64,000 nucleotides of DNA from JACCTI01 sp051005695 (GCA_051005695.1 JBPCJC010000063.1:8641-72640), one strand, 5' to 3'; shown: positions 7,718 to 17,862, counted from the first letter of the stretch. Program-made: numbers and translations. The notes: generated by a model from the letters alone, not told the origin.

Positions 7718-9187
7718 ATGTCGCGCCGGCCTGCTTCGCTCGTGCTCGCGATCGATGTTGGCAGTTCTTCATTGCGGACCGCGCTCTTTAACGATCGCGG
7801 CGTGCGTGTGCAAAGCTCGATCGCCTGCCGAAAATATTCAGTGTGCTACCAGGAAGATGGCGGCGCGGAGCTGGAAGCGGCGGCGCTTCTGCAGGCCGCG
7901 CGCGCGTGCTTGGAAGAAACCCTGCGCTCGCGGCGGAAGTCGCCGCGGTTGCGCAAAATTCCGGTGGTCGCCGTTGGTGGTTCCGGCTTTTGGCACAGCC
8001 TGCTCGGGCTCGATCGCGCGGGCGTTCCAAGCACGCCCGTTTACATGTGGGCGGATTCCCGGAGCAGCGGCGACGCGGTCAAACTGCGGGCCGAACATTC
8101 CGAGCGCCAAATTCAACGGCGCACCGGCTGCATGCTGCACGCGCCTTTTTGGCCGGCGAAACTTCGCTGGCTCCGCCGCAGTCGTCCCGCGATCTGGAAA
8201 CGAACTGCGCAATGGGTCTCGCCGACGCGCTGGATTTTTCGCGAACTTTTCGGCACCGACGCGACCAGCCATTCGATGGCCAGCGGAACCGGCCTTTATG
8301 ATTTGCGGCGCGCGCGCTGGGATCCGCAACTCTGTCGAATCTGCGGGGTGTGTCCGGCACAGCTCGGGAAGCTGAACGATACCGAACCGGCCGGTCGTTT
8401 TGCGCCTAACGAACTCCGCGATGCGATCATTCTGACGGTGATCGGCGATGGCGCGGCCAGCAACCTCGGCTCCGGCGCGGATGCTCCCGGACGGATCGCG
8501 ATCAACGTCGGGACGAGCGCGGCGGCCCGCGAAATCCAGCCGCTCACCGGACGCGGTAGCCACCAGCCGCCGTTTGGTTTTTTCAAATACGCGGTCGATG
8601 AAGCGCGCGCGGTTCTGGGCGGTGCCATCAGCAACGGCGGCAATCTGCATCAGTGGTGTTTGCGCGAGCTTCAACTGGGAAAAGCGGTCGCGGAGAAAGC
8701 CCTCGGCCGCGAGGCGGCGGCGGCGGACACGCTAACCGTGCTGCCGTTTTGGGTCAGCGAACGCGCGCCGACCTGGCCGGAAGATTTGCGTGGGACAATC
8801 GTCGGCTTGACCGCGGTCACCACTGCGGAGGAAATGATTCGCGCGATTAGCACAAGCACGTTTTATCGGCTCGCGGAAATCGTCGACGCCCTCCAGCCGG
8901 CGAGCGGGCGCGCGAAAGAAATCATTGTCTCCGGCGGCGTGCTGCATTCGCCCGCTTCGCTCGCGATCCTGGCCGATGCGCTCGGCAGTGATCTGCGGAT
9001 TTGTCGCGAACTGGAAAGTTCACTGCGCGGCGCGGCGCTTTACGCGCTGGAAAAACTTGGGCATCGGGTAACGCCGCTGCGTCCGGGCCGACTGGTGAAA
9101 TCTCGGCCTGCACTGGCCAGGAAACATCTCCGGCGCCGGCGCGCGCAGATCGAACTCGAACGCCGGCTGCGCGCGACTACTCGTTAG
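7718..9187 (+). CDS. FGGY-family carbohydrate kinase (gluconokinase-like)
   Basis: This 489-aa protein has the two-lobed FGGY/actin fold. The first phosphate loop is VLAIDVGSSSLRTALF (residues 9-24). Other marks are VGGSGFWHSLLGLD, VYMWADSR, the second nucleotide loop INVGTSAAARE and IIVSGGVLHS near the end. The pattern is closest to gluconate kinases, but the sugar cannot be fixed from sequence. It follows mntR by 17 bp on the same strand. Its TAG stop (9185-9187) and the TAA stop of the convergent gene (9184-9186) lie in the same copy of CTCGTTAG. Confidence 0.83.
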   Translation: MSRRPASLVLAIDVGSSSLRTALFNDRGVRVQSSIACRKYSVCYQEDGGAELEAAALLQAARACLEETLRSRRKSPRLRKIPVVAVGGSGFWHSLLGLDRAGVPSTPVYMWADSRSSGDAVKLRAEHSERQIQRRTGCMLHAPFWPAKLRWLRRSRPAIWKRTAQWVSPTRWIFRELFGTDATSHSMASGTGLYDLRRARWDPQLCRICGVCPAQLGKLNDTEPAGRFAPNELRDAIILTVIGDGAASNLGSGADAPGRIAINVGTSAAAREIQPLTGRGSHQPPFGFFKYAVDEARAVLGGAISNGGNLHQWCLRELQLGKAVAEKALGREAAAADTLTVLPFWVSERAPTWPEDLRGTIVGLTAVTTAEEMIRAISTSTFYRLAEIVDALQPASGRAKEIIVSGGVLHSPASLAILADALGSDLRICRELESSLRGAALYALEKLGHRVTPLRPGRLVKSRPALARKHLRRRRAQIELERRLRATTR

Positions 9188-9366
9188 TCCGTTTCGCGAA
9201 CTTCCAGGATTTCCCCGGGCTGGCAGACGATCGCGAGATTGATCGGTCGGCAACAGACGCTGCAATCCTCGACTAACGACTGCTCGGTGGCCGAGGTGTC
9301 GACGCTCAACGGAAAGGATTCGCCGCAATGCGGGCAATTAATCTCGGTTTCGACGATTAACTCCAT
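9184..9366 (-). CDS. CPXCG-motif cysteine-rich small protein
   Basis: This is a 60-aa protein of a conserved family with two CxxC knuckles: INCPHCGE at residues 10-17 and CSVCCRPIN at about 35-43. They probably bind one zinc. The family has no known function. It lies 9 bp downstream of the CNNM transporter gene on the same strand, so the two are likely co-transcribed. Its TAA stop is part of the octamer shared with the convergent FGGY kinase. Confidence 0.88.
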   Translation of the reverse strand: MELIVETEINCPHCGESFPLSVDTSATEQSLVEDCSVCCRPINLAIVCQPGEILEVRETD

Positions 9367-9374
9367 CGCCGGTC

Positions 9375-10784
9375 TCAGGCGGCGGCGTCAGAACGGCGCG
9401 CTTCTTCCGCGACCGGTTCGTCGGGCATTTTTTGAAAGTGCAATTGCTCGACTCTACGACCATCGGTTTTGGTGATGGTGACCAGGTAATCTTCGATTTT
9501 CACCTTTTCGTGGAGCTCCGGGAGATGCCCGAGCAAATGGGTGACGTAACCGCCGATCGTGCTCACGTCCGCGCTCTCCAGGGTCAGGCCGACCATGTCC
9601 TGCAATTCGTAAAGTCCGACGGCGCCTTCGACCGTGAATTCGTTCTCGTTGATCTCGCGAAATTCTTCCTTCTCGGTGTCGAATTCGTCCTGAATGTCGC
9701 CGACGATTTCTTCGAGGACGTTTTCCAGGGTCACCATGCCGACGGTTCCGCCGTATTCATCCACCACCACTGCAAGATGGGCGTGTTTGGTTAGAAAAAG
9801 ATTCAACAATTTTTCCAGCTGCATCATCTCCGGGACGGAGTGGACATCGCGCCGGATGCGCATCAAATCCGGCTGCGGATCCCGCATCATCGGAACCAGT
9901 TCCTTGATGTGAATCAGGCCGACAGTGTTATCGAGATGCCCGCGGCAAAGTGGGAAACGCGTGTGCCGGGATTCGAGCGCCTTCTTCACGTTCACTTCGA
10001 AGCTTTCCTCGAGATCGAGATAAACCACTTCGCCGCGCGGGGTCATGATATCGCGGACGACGCGGCGGCGCATGTCGAGCGCATTGACGAGAATGTCCCG
10101 GCCTAACGAGGAGACTTCGTCGGTCTTTTCGCTTTGATCGAGAATCAGGCGCAGCTCTTCTTCGCTGTGCGCCAATTCAGTGCTCGGCACGGGCTTGATC
10201 CGGAGCAAACCGCGCAGGAGAAAATTTGACGAGGAATGCAGAATCCAGATGATCGGTTTGAAGACGACGTAGAAGAGCCCGAGCGGCCGGACCAAACGGA
10301 GCGAGACCGGCAACGGATTTGCGATCGCGATGTATTTCGGCGCCAGCTCACCGAAAACGATGTGCAGAAAAGTGATTCCGAAAAACGCCAGCACGACCGA
10401 GACGGTGGTGACCAGCGTGTGCGCGTGAATGCCGACCAGGCCAAACACTGGCTCGAGCATTTGCTCGAGAAATTGTTCGCCGATCCAGCCCAGGCCGAGG
10501 CTGGCAAGCGTCACTCCGAGTTGCGTCGCGGAAAGATAAGCGTCCAGATGCCCGCGCACATGTTTCGCGAAAACCGCGCGCGTGTTTCCCTCTTCGACCA
10601 AGGCTTCGAGCTGGCTGACCCGGACCTTGATGATGGAGAATTCGCAGGCGACGAAAAATCCATTTAAGAGTACGAGCGCGACGATCGCGGCCAGCTTGTA
10701 AAGCAGGATGCCGGGCGAGTCCCAATGTGCGACCGGAGCTTCCGCCAAAAAGGCGAAAGCCGAATATGAAAACAGAATGCTCAT
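9375..10784 (-). CDS. CNNM / HlyC-CorC family transporter with CBS pair
   Basis: This 469-aa inner-membrane protein has a DUF21 (CNNM) membrane domain with about four helices at residues 20-210. A tandem CBS domain (about 225-345, including DIMTPRGEVVYLDL and VVVDEYGGTVGMVT) follows, then a C-terminal CorC/HlyC domain (about 365-450, EFTVEGAVGLYEL). The family is linked to magnesium or cobalt efflux and, in older annotations, called hemolysins. The CBS pair probably senses nucleotides. It is followed by the CPXCG gene. The upstream gap to rpsN holds two hairpins. Confidence 0.9.
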   Translation of the reverse strand: MSILFSYSAFAFLAEAPVAHWDSPGILLYKLAAIVALVLLNGFFVACEFSIIKVRVSQLEALVEEGNTRAVFAKHVRGHLDAYLSATQLGVTLASLGLGWIGEQFLEQMLEPVFGLVGIHAHTLVTTVSVVLAFFGITFLHIVFGELAPKYIAIANPLPVSLRLVRPLGLFYVVFKPIIWILHSSSNFLLRGLLRIKPVPSTELAHSEEELRLILDQSEKTDEVSSLGRDILVNALDMRRRVVRDIMTPRGEVVYLDLEESFEVNVKKALESRHTRFPLCRGHLDNTVGLIHIKELVPMMRDPQPDLMRIRRDVHSVPEMMQLEKLLNLFLTKHAHLAVVVDEYGGTVGMVTLENVLEEIVGDIQDEFDTEKEEFREINENEFTVEGAVGLYELQDMVGLTLESADVSTIGGYVTHLLGHLPELHEKVKIEDYLVTITKTDGRRVEQLHFQKMPDEPVAEEARRSDAAA

Positions 10785-10788
10785 CGAG

Positions 10789-10831
10789 CGGATGCGTCCC
10801 TCCGCATCCGAAACCAGCGCCTCAAGGCGCT
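10789..10831 (-). terminator. Twin hairpins after rpsN
   Basis: Two perfect stem-loops lie between rpsN and the CNNM gene. The first is AGCGCC/GGCGCT with a TCAA loop (10816-10831), touching the rpsN stop. The second is CGGATGCG/CGCATCCG with a 6-base loop (10789-10810), ending 5 bp before the next start codon. Neither has a U-tract, so they may be an attenuator or mRNA-end stabiliser rather than a full terminator. Confidence 0.5.
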
Positions 10832-11099
10832 ACCAACTGGACTTCGTCACGCCCGGGATGAACCCGGCGGAAGCCAACTCGCGAAAGGTGAGCCGCGAAA
10901 CTTTGAAACGACGGATGAAAGCGCGCCGGCGGCCGCTCACTTCGCAGCGATTGACCACGCGCGTCGGGCTGGCGTTGCGCGGAAGCGCCGAGAGGCCTGC
11001 GTAATCCTTTTTGGCCTTCAGCTCGGCGCGGAGCGCGGCATATTTCTTGACCGTGTCGCGTTTGCGGTTGTTGCGGTTAATCCAGGAAGTCTTCGCCAT
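10830..11099 (-). CDS. rpsN: 30S ribosomal protein S14, zinc-free form
   Basis: This 89-aa S14 begins MAKTSWINRN and carries the diagnostic RNASPTRVVNRCEVSGRRRAFIR core and a C-terminal KSSW. It has none of the four zinc-binding cysteines of the C+ form; only one Cys is left (residue 52). It is therefore the C- type that works without zinc. It assembles into the head of the small subunit near the decoding region. It lies outside any ribosomal protein operon, with unrelated neighbours. A longer frame to 11543 is spurious. Confidence 0.95.
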   Translation of the reverse strand: MAKTSWINRNNRKRDTVKKYAALRAELKAKKDYAGLSALPRNASPTRVVNRCEVSGRRRAFIRRFKVSRLTFRELASAGFIPGVTKSSW

Positions 11100-11218
11100 A
11101 AAGGAACGCGGAAAGTAGCGGGGCGGCCTCGGATTGCAAGGGATTTCTCGGCTCCAAACCGGGACAACTGGCGGCTCGCTCGCGGCCGGATTGTAGGCGA
11201 ATTTGCCTGCTCCGTTCC

Positions 11219-12016
11219 ATGTTTCCGCTGCCGACCAAAACTCTTCCCGCCGATGCGGTCGAACTGAGCGAATTGCTCGGCCAGAGTCTCGATCGGCTTT
11301 TCGCCAAACTTTCGAACCCAGTTTCGGTGCGCGCCACCGCTTATCCGCAGATTGATGAGCTGCGACTGAAACTCGATGGCGCAGAATTGCGACCGCATCC
11401 GCCGCGCGCTCCGGTTTTGCACGGTACGCCTTCCCCGGCGTTCGCGGTCGGATTGCTGGAGATTTCGGGAACGGAAATCGCCGCCGGACCGGCCGCGTTG
11501 AATTTGAATCTGAGCGCGACCGACGTGCGACTGGCACAAACACGCAGCGAAAACGACGAAGTCGTGCTGACTCTGCAAAGTGCGGCCGACGGCCGGGTGG
11601 AAATTTCCGCAGCGAAAACAGATCTCGAACAAGCGATCGCCGCCTTCGCGAAAGCCGAGGCCGGCAAGCATGGCGTGGGCATTGACCAGGTGCATCTGAA
11701 GGTAAACCCGCGCGGCGAGCGCGGGCTCGACGCCGAAGTGCAGTTGCGCACGAAAAAGCTTTTTCTCACGACCACCATTCGCCTCTCCGCCCAGCTCGAT
11801 CTCACTCCCGACTTGCAGGCTACCCTTTCCGAAGTGCGTTGTTCGGGAGACGGCGCGATGGGCGCGATGGCCTGTAGTTTCCTGGAACCGCATCTGCAAA
11901 AAGTAAACGGCCGCAGCCTTTCTCTGCTCGCTCTTCCGCTCGGCGAAATTCGGCTCCGCGATGTCCGGTTGGCGGCTAACGAGAGGTTAACCGTGAGCGC
12001 GGAGTTCGGTGCCTGA
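11219..12016 (+). CDS. Hypothetical protein, possible LmeA/DUF2993-like lipid-binding fold
   Basis: This 265-aa protein has no clear signal peptide or membrane helix. Alternating hydrophobic strands run through its length (SVRATAYPQI, ALNLNLSATDVRL, AVLTLQSAADGR-type stretches). The last 30 residues (LPLGEIRLRDVRLAANERLTVSAEFG) resemble the end of LmeA/DUF2993 phospholipid-binding proteins. That match is weak and I would not assign a function from it. It is followed on the same strand by the transglutaminase-like gene after 75 bp. It contains one octamer (11976), read as Ala-Asn-Glu. Confidence 0.6.
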   Translation: MFPLPTKTLPADAVELSELLGQSLDRLFAKLSNPVSVRATAYPQIDELRLKLDGAELRPHPPRAPVLHGTPSPAFAVGLLEISGTEIAAGPAALNLNLSATDVRLAQTRSENDEVVLTLQSAADGRVEISAAKTDLEQAIAAFAKAEAGKHGVGIDQVHLKVNPRGERGLDAEVQLRTKKLFLTTTIRLSAQLDLTPDLQATLSEVRCSGDGAMGAMACSFLEPHLQKVNGRSLSLLALPLGEIRLRDVRLAANERLTVSAEFGA

Positions 12017-12091
12017 GCTCGAAAACCGGTTTCCAAATTCGCTCGGCGACGTAATGTGTGCGCCCGCGCAAAGGTCGCGATTGCCCCAACC

Positions 12092-12919
12092 GTGAAAATC
12101 AAAATTGGTTTCGACATCGAGTTCGAGCTCGCCGGCCCCACGCCGATGATCCTGATGCTCTATGTCCATCCTTCGCGACAGAAGGACTTGTTAGGCGAAG
12201 AGAAGATCGTGACGGAACCGAAAATGCCGCTGCATGATTTCACCGATCTTTATGGTAACCGCTGCGCGCGCGTGGTCGCGCCCGCGGGCCTCGTCCGCTT
12301 CGCTCTCGAGACCTTCATCCACGACAGCGGCGAGCCTGATGTGCGCGTCCCCGAAGCGACCCAGTCAGGCGTCGGAGATTTGCCGGATGAAGTCCTGCCG
12401 TTTCTCCTCCCGAGTCGTTACTGCGAAGTCGACAAGCTCTCGGACATCGCCTGGAAACTTTTCGGCCAGACCGAGCCAGGCTGGGCGCGCGCGCAGGCGA
12501 TCTGCACTTGGGTGCACAATCACATCACCTTCAATTATCAGCACGCCGATTCCACCAAATCGGCCTTCGATTGCTACAACGACGGCCGCGGTGTCTGCCG
12601 CGATTTCAGTCATCTCGCGTTGACCTTTTTCCGCTGCATGAACATCCCCGCGCGTTACACCACCGGTTACATGGGCGACATCGGCGTGCCCTTGGTTTTG
12701 CCGATGGATTTCAGTGGCTGGTTCGAAGGTTACCTCGGCGGCCGTTGGTATACGTTCGATGCGCGCCATAACAAACCGCGCATCGGCCGGATCGTCATGG
12801 CGGTCGGGCGCGACGCCGCGGATGTTGCCCTAACGACTAATTTCGGACGCGCTCAATTGCGGAAATTTTTCATCATCAGCGACGAAATCGCCGAGACGTT
12901 GACCCCAATCACGGCCTGA
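12092..12919 (+). CDS. Transglutaminase-like cysteine protease superfamily protein
   Basis: From GTG 12092 (VKIKIGFDIEFE) this is a 275-aa cytoplasmic protein. It has an N-terminal beta domain (1-115) and a transglutaminase core with the nucleophile in GRGVCRDFSHL (Cys169) and the Asp in WYTFDARHN. The position that usually carries the catalytic His (HAW in relatives) reads DFSGWFE here, so the His seems replaced by Ser208. Some members of this subfamily also vary there. It may be a peptidase, an amidase or a non-catalytic relative. The ATG at 12056 would add 12 residues not typical of the family. Confidence 0.82.
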   Translation: MKIKIGFDIEFELAGPTPMILMLYVHPSRQKDLLGEEKIVTEPKMPLHDFTDLYGNRCARVVAPAGLVRFALETFIHDSGEPDVRVPEATQSGVGDLPDEVLPFLLPSRYCEVDKLSDIAWKLFGQTEPGWARAQAICTWVHNHITFNYQHADSTKSAFDCYNDGRGVCRDFSHLALTFFRCMNIPARYTTGYMGDIGVPLVLPMDFSGWFEGYLGGRWYTFDARHNKPRIGRIVMAVGRDAADVALTTNFGRAQLRKFFIISDEIAETLTPITA

Positions 12920-12920
12920 G

Positions 12921-15372
12921 TTACTCCTCGCGCAAGGCCACCATCGGGTCGACGCGCGTCGCGCGGCGCGCGGGAAAAAAGCAGGCCAGGAGAGCGACGA
13001 AGGCCAGCGAAACCAGCGCCGTCGCGAGCGCGCTCAGGTCGAGCACGCCGACATCGTAGAGCAAGCTGGCCAGCGTTCGTCCGGCCGCGAGCGCGCCGAG
13101 CATCCCCAGCCCGAGCCCCAGACTAACGAGTGCAATCCCCTGCCCCAGGACGAGGCGGAAGACGTCTGCCCGGGCCGCACCGAGGGCGAGACGAATTCCA
13201 AGCTCTCGCGTCCGCTGGGTTACACTCAGGGCCATGACGCCGTATAAACCGACAGTCGCCAGGACGAGCGCGAGCCCGGCAAAGGCGCCCGGCAAAGTCA
13301 TCGTTAGGCGGCGCGCCGCCAGCGTATTCGCAATATTCTTGTCCATCGTCGCCACTTGTCCGACGGCTTGATCGGGATCAAGCGCCTGCACTTCGCGTTT
13401 GATTGCCGGAGCGAGCGCGAGTGGATCGCCTGAGCTCGCGCGCACCAAGAGAGAGACATCCCGCTGCGGATATTGCGCGGCGCTGAAATACATCTGCGCG
13501 AGCTGGAGCTTCTCAATGTTGTCTTCGCCGGGCGCTTCGTTGCGCGTCCGCGAAACTACTCCGACCACCGTCAGCGGCGGCGGGTGATCGTCCGTGCTTT
13601 GGTTATCATCGACCTGCAAGCCCACTGGATCTTTTCCGGGGAAATACCGCTGCGCAAAAGATTCATCGATAATAACCGAGCCCGGTTTGCCGGCCGTTTC
13701 TCGAAAATCAAATGTGCGCCCGCGCTTCAGCGGCATCCGCAGGATATAAAAATACTCTGGCGTGATCATGTTCACTTCCGCGGAGGGTTCCGTTCCCGGC
13801 CAGCGGCGTGCCGGTGATGTGGAGATTGCTGTCCCATTCGGTTTCGTCGAAGGGAATGTTCGAGCCGATCGCGACGCTTTCGACCCCGGGCAACGTGTGC
13901 ACACGCTCGAGCAAACGAGTATAAAACGCGTTGACCTTTTCGTCGGTTTCGTAGCGCGCTTTCGGGAGCGAAATCGTCACCGTGAGAATCCCTTCGGGAT
14001 CAAAACCGAGTGGCGCCTGTTGCGCGCGCCAGAAACTTTTCAAAGTTAATCCCGCGCCCGCCAGCAGGACGACCGCGAGCGCCACCTGGATGATGACCAA
14101 CACGGAACGCGCACGTTGCCTGCTGGCGCCGCCGCTCCCGCCGCGCGTGCCGGCTTCATGCAAAACCACGGAGAGTGCAGCCGTCCGCGAAATTTTCCAC
14201 GCCGGCCATGTGCCCGCGAGAATTCCGGCGCCGAGCGCGACCGCGCCGGTAAAGAGGAGCGCGGTCAGATCAATCCGCGTTTCCTGGAAGCGGACAATTT
14301 TCGCCGGACTGAGCGCGAGGATTCCATCCAAACTCCAGACCGCAAGAATCATTCCGGCAGCCGCGCCGAAGATTGCCAGGAGCGTGCTCTCGGTTAAAAG
14401 CTGACGCGCGAGCTGCCAGCGACCGGCGCCGAGCGCGGCCCGAATCGCCAGCTCCTTGCTTCGTGCGAGCGCGCGCGCCAGTTGCAGATTGGCGACGTTG
14501 GCGCAAGCGATCAGGAGCACGCAACCGACTGCCGCCAGCAGCAGGTGCAAGCTCTGCCGATATTGCCCGACCGCGGACTCGAGCAGGAGTTTCATCTCCA
14601 GGCGACGGCCGGCGTTCGATTCCGGATATTGTTGCTCGAGCGCGGTCGCGATGGCGTCCAAATCCGCATTCGCTTTTGCCAAAGTGACACCCGGTTTCAA
14701 CCGGCCTAACGAGGAAAATCCCGGATGGTTTCCGCGGCTGAGGACTTCCGGCGCTTTGCGCAAATCCGCCAGCGGAATGAAAATTTGCGACGTTCTCGGA
14801 AAGCGCACTTCCTCGGAAAGCACGCCGACGATCTCGCGCGCGACGCCATCGACGGTGATGCGTTGACCAAGCACTGAAGGCGTTCCGCCGAAACGCGTCC
14901 GCCAAAGATTCTCGCCGATCATCGCCACCGGCGCTGCTCCCGGGACGTCGTCCGTTTCGATGAAATCGCGCCCCATGATTGGCTTCATTCCGAGGACGCT
15001 GAAAAAATTCGCGGTGATTACGGCACCGCCGACGCGCGCCGGTTCGGCCTGACCGCCGGCGATGGAGAAATTGAAATTGTTGCGCCGGAATAGGGCCAGG
15101 TCGGTAAAGCTGTGCTGGCTCGCCCGCCAATCGAGATAGTTCGCGTAACTGACCGAGCCGCTCGGAAAAGTCGACGAGCGCTCGCGGAGCACGATCAATC
15201 GGTCGAACTGCGGATACGGCAACGGTCGCAGAAGAACCGCGTTGACCACGCTGAAGATCGCGGTGTTCGCGCCAATCCCGAGCGCCAGTGCGACGATGGC
15301 GATGATCGTGAACCCTGGCGACTTCGACAGCATACGAAGCGCGTAACGAAGATCGGTCAAGAGTGTGTTCAT
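12921..15372 (-). pseudogene. ADOP-type FtsX/MacB permease, frameshifted
   Basis: This orphan permease of the ADOP type would be about 817 aa but is split in two frames. The 5' part (15372 to about 13780) starts MNTLLTDLRYALRML and covers the first FtsX helix, the periplasmic MacB domain and the central helices. The 3' part (about 13800 to 12921) resumes with PSAEVNMITPEYFY and ends in the second FtsX set (TRVDPMVALREE). The break lies between NGT and EPSAEV at about 13785-13800 and needs a single-base change. It may be a real mutation, a programmed shift or an assembly error. Intact paralogues follow at 15403, 17880 and 21494. Confidence 0.8.
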
Positions 15373-15402
15373 TTCAGGAGTGGTTCAAGATTCATCCGTG
15401 CT

Positions 15403-17862
15403 TCACTCCGTGCGCAGGGCGACGATCGGATTCACCCGCGCGGCTCGCCGCGCCGGCAACCAGGCGGCGAAAAATGCCACCACCGAAAGCAGGATCACGA
15501 TGACGACAAAAGTCAGCGGATCCCAAACGCCGACTCCGTAAACCAGCGTGCTCAACAAGCGTGTGGCCGCGAACGCTCCCGCCAATCCAATAACCAGACT
15601 AATCCCGACCAGCGTCATCGCCTGGCCCACGATCAGCCGGAAGATGGAGGACTGCGCGGCGCCGAGGGCGATCCGGATTCCAATCTCGTTTGTCCGCTGC
15701 GAAACCGAGTAGGCCATCACTCCGTAAATTCCAATCGCCGTCAGGAGCAGCGCCGTGCCCGCGAAGATGGAAAGCAGGAGTGCGTTGAAACGCGGGCGGG
15801 CGAGCGAGCGGGTCAGGTATTCGTCGAAAATCCGCACGCGCATCAGAGGAATATTCCGGTCCACCGCGGCCAGCTGCGCGCGGACGGCGTTCGTGATCGT
15901 GGCCGGATTGGAAACGCTAGTGCGAACGACTAACGAGGTGAAATCGAACGGCATTTGCGCTATCGGCAGATACATTTCCGGGGTGAAGTCCCTGCTGAGC
16001 GAGCGGTACTTCACGTTGCCGACGACCCCGATGATGGTCCGCATCGAGGCCTTCTCATCGCCGATCGCCATCCCCGGCTGGATCCGTTTGCCGACGACGT
16101 TCTGTCCGGGAAAAAATTTCTGCGCGAAGCGTTCGTTGACGATTACCACCGGTTGGGTCTTGAGTTGATCGCTCTCGGTGAAGACCCGCCCTTGCAGGAG
16201 CGGAATGCCGAGCGCCTTGAAGCAATCAACTCCGGCGACCCGCGAGGCGGCATCGGCTTGCTGGCCTTCCGGCAAGGGATGTTCCTCGATATCGAACGTG
16301 GTCGCCATGTTACTTCCGGAAAGCGGCAACGGCGTGATCACGCTCGCGGCCTCGACTCCCGGAAGCGCGCGAATCCGCGCGAGGAGTTGATCGTAAAAGA
16401 CCACCATCGATTCCGGTTTCGGATAAGAGACTTCCGGCAAGCCAAGCCGCGCCGTGAAAAGTTTATCGGTCCGCAAACCCGGCTGCACGCGCCCGAGTTT
16501 GGAGAAACTTTGGATTAACAAACCGGCGCAAATGAGAAGGACGAGCGCGAGCGAAACTTCCGCGATCACCAGCCCATTGCGCAGCCGGTGTTTGCGCGCG
16601 TCCCCGCCAGCGGTGCCGCGGGCACCGGTTTTCAAGGCGGTATTTAGATCGATGTGCGAGGCCTGCCAGGCGGGCACGAGGCCGAAGATGATCCCGGTGC
16701 CTAACGAGAGCAAAAGAGTGAAGGCGAGGACCGCACCATCCAGTTGGATCGTGTCGGTGCGCGGAATATTTTGCGGGACGGCGGCGATCAGGGCCGAGGT
16801 TCCCCAGCCCGCGATCAACAATCCCAAACCACCGCCGAGCGCGGCCAAGAGGACGCTTTCGGTGAGCAATTGCCGGATGATGCGCGCGCGACTGGCGCCG
16901 AGCGCAGCCCGCAAGGCGATTTCTTTTCCGCGAACTGAAGCGCGCGCGAGCAGCAGGTTGGCGACGTTGGCGTTGGCAATCAAAAGCACGCAGAGCACCG
17001 CGCCGAAGAGGACATACAAACCGGTGCGGATGTCGCCGACGAGATCGTCGCGCAAGGGCAGAATGGCGACCCCGAAGTTCGTGTTCGTGTCGGGAAATTG
17101 TTTTTCCAAACGCGCGGCGATGTTGCGCAGATCCGCGCTCGCCTGCGCCGCGGTCACGCCCGCTTTCAAGCGCGCGATTCCCTCGAGACTGTGGTTGCCT
17201 CGCTGTTGCGTGTTCGGCGTACTGCCGTCGGGACTGGAGGCGTCTTCCGCGGTCGTGACGTAGAGTTCCGGCGCTTCCGTCTGGATGGGAAACTGGAATC
17301 CGGGCGGCAGCACGCCGATGACGAGATACGCGCGGCCATCGAGCAGGAGCGTCTTTCCGAGAACATTTTTGTCGGCGTTAAAATGACCGCGCCAGAGCGC
17401 GTCGCTCAGCACAACTTTATAACCTCCGGGGCCGCCGCCGGCCCCGTCGTCCGCGCGCGCGAACCCGTGGCCGAGCAATGGTTTCACGCCGAGGACCTCG
17501 AAAAATTCCGAGCTCACTTTTTCGCCGCGGACGCTTTCGGTTTCGCGCTCATCGACCAAGCCGAAGGCGCGATCGCGATAAACCGCCGCACTCGCGAGCG
17601 TTTGATTCTGGTCGCGGAAATCGAAGAAGTCCGGGAAGGAGAGCGAAGCCGGCGAAGTAGTTTGCTCGCGTTTGTCAGACGAACCGAAAGCGATCAACTC
17701 GTTAGGCGAAGGAAACGGTAGCGGCTTCAGGAGAACCGCGTTGACCACGCTGAAGATCGCCGTGTTGGCGCCAATGCCGAGCCCGAGCGTCAGCACCGCC
17801 ACCAGGGTGAAGGCAGGATTCTTGAAAAGCTGACGGAGCGCGTAACGAAGATCGGCGAGCAT
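15403..17862 (-). CDS. ADOP-type FtsX/MacB orphan ABC permease
   Basis: This 819-aa inner-membrane protein starts MLADLRYALRQLFKNPAFT and has the duplicated layout of ADOP permeases. One N-terminal FtsX helix and a MacB periplasmic domain are followed by three helices (about residues 280-410). A second periplasmic domain and three last helices come next, ending ARVNPIVALRTE. There is no nucleotide-binding domain, so an ATPase encoded elsewhere would be needed. MacB relatives drive mechanotransmission across the periplasm for efflux or lipoprotein handling. It lies between two paralogues, with gaps of 30 and 17 bp, probably one operon. Confidence 0.88.
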   Translation of the reverse strand: MLADLRYALRQLFKNPAFTLVAVLTLGLGIGANTAIFSVVNAVLLKPLPFPSPNELIAFGSSDKREQTTSPASLSFPDFFDFRDQNQTLASAAVYRDRAFGLVDERETESVRGEKVSSEFFEVLGVKPLLGHGFARADDGAGGGPGGYKVVLSDALWRGHFNADKNVLGKTLLLDGRAYLVIGVLPPGFQFPIQTEAPELYVTTAEDASSPDGSTPNTQQRGNHSLEGIARLKAGVTAAQASADLRNIAARLEKQFPDTNTNFGVAILPLRDDLVGDIRTGLYVLFGAVLCVLLIANANVANLLLARASVRGKEIALRAALGASRARIIRQLLTESVLLAALGGGLGLLIAGWGTSALIAAVPQNIPRTDTIQLDGAVLAFTLLLSLGTGIIFGLVPAWQASHIDLNTALKTGARGTAGGDARKHRLRNGLVIAEVSLALVLLICAGLLIQSFSKLGRVQPGLRTDKLFTARLGLPEVSYPKPESMVVFYDQLLARIRALPGVEAASVITPLPLSGSNMATTFDIEEHPLPEGQQADAASRVAGVDCFKALGIPLLQGRVFTESDQLKTQPVVIVNERFAQKFFPGQNVVGKRIQPGMAIGDEKASMRTIIGVVGNVKYRSLSRDFTPEMYLPIAQMPFDFTSLVVRTSVSNPATITNAVRAQLAAVDRNIPLMRVRIFDEYLTRSLARPRFNALLLSIFAGTALLLTAIGIYGVMAYSVSQRTNEIGIRIALGAAQSSIFRLIVGQAMTLVGISLVIGLAGAFAATRLLSTLVYGVGVWDPLTFVVIVILLSVVAFFAAWLPARRAARVNPIVALRTE

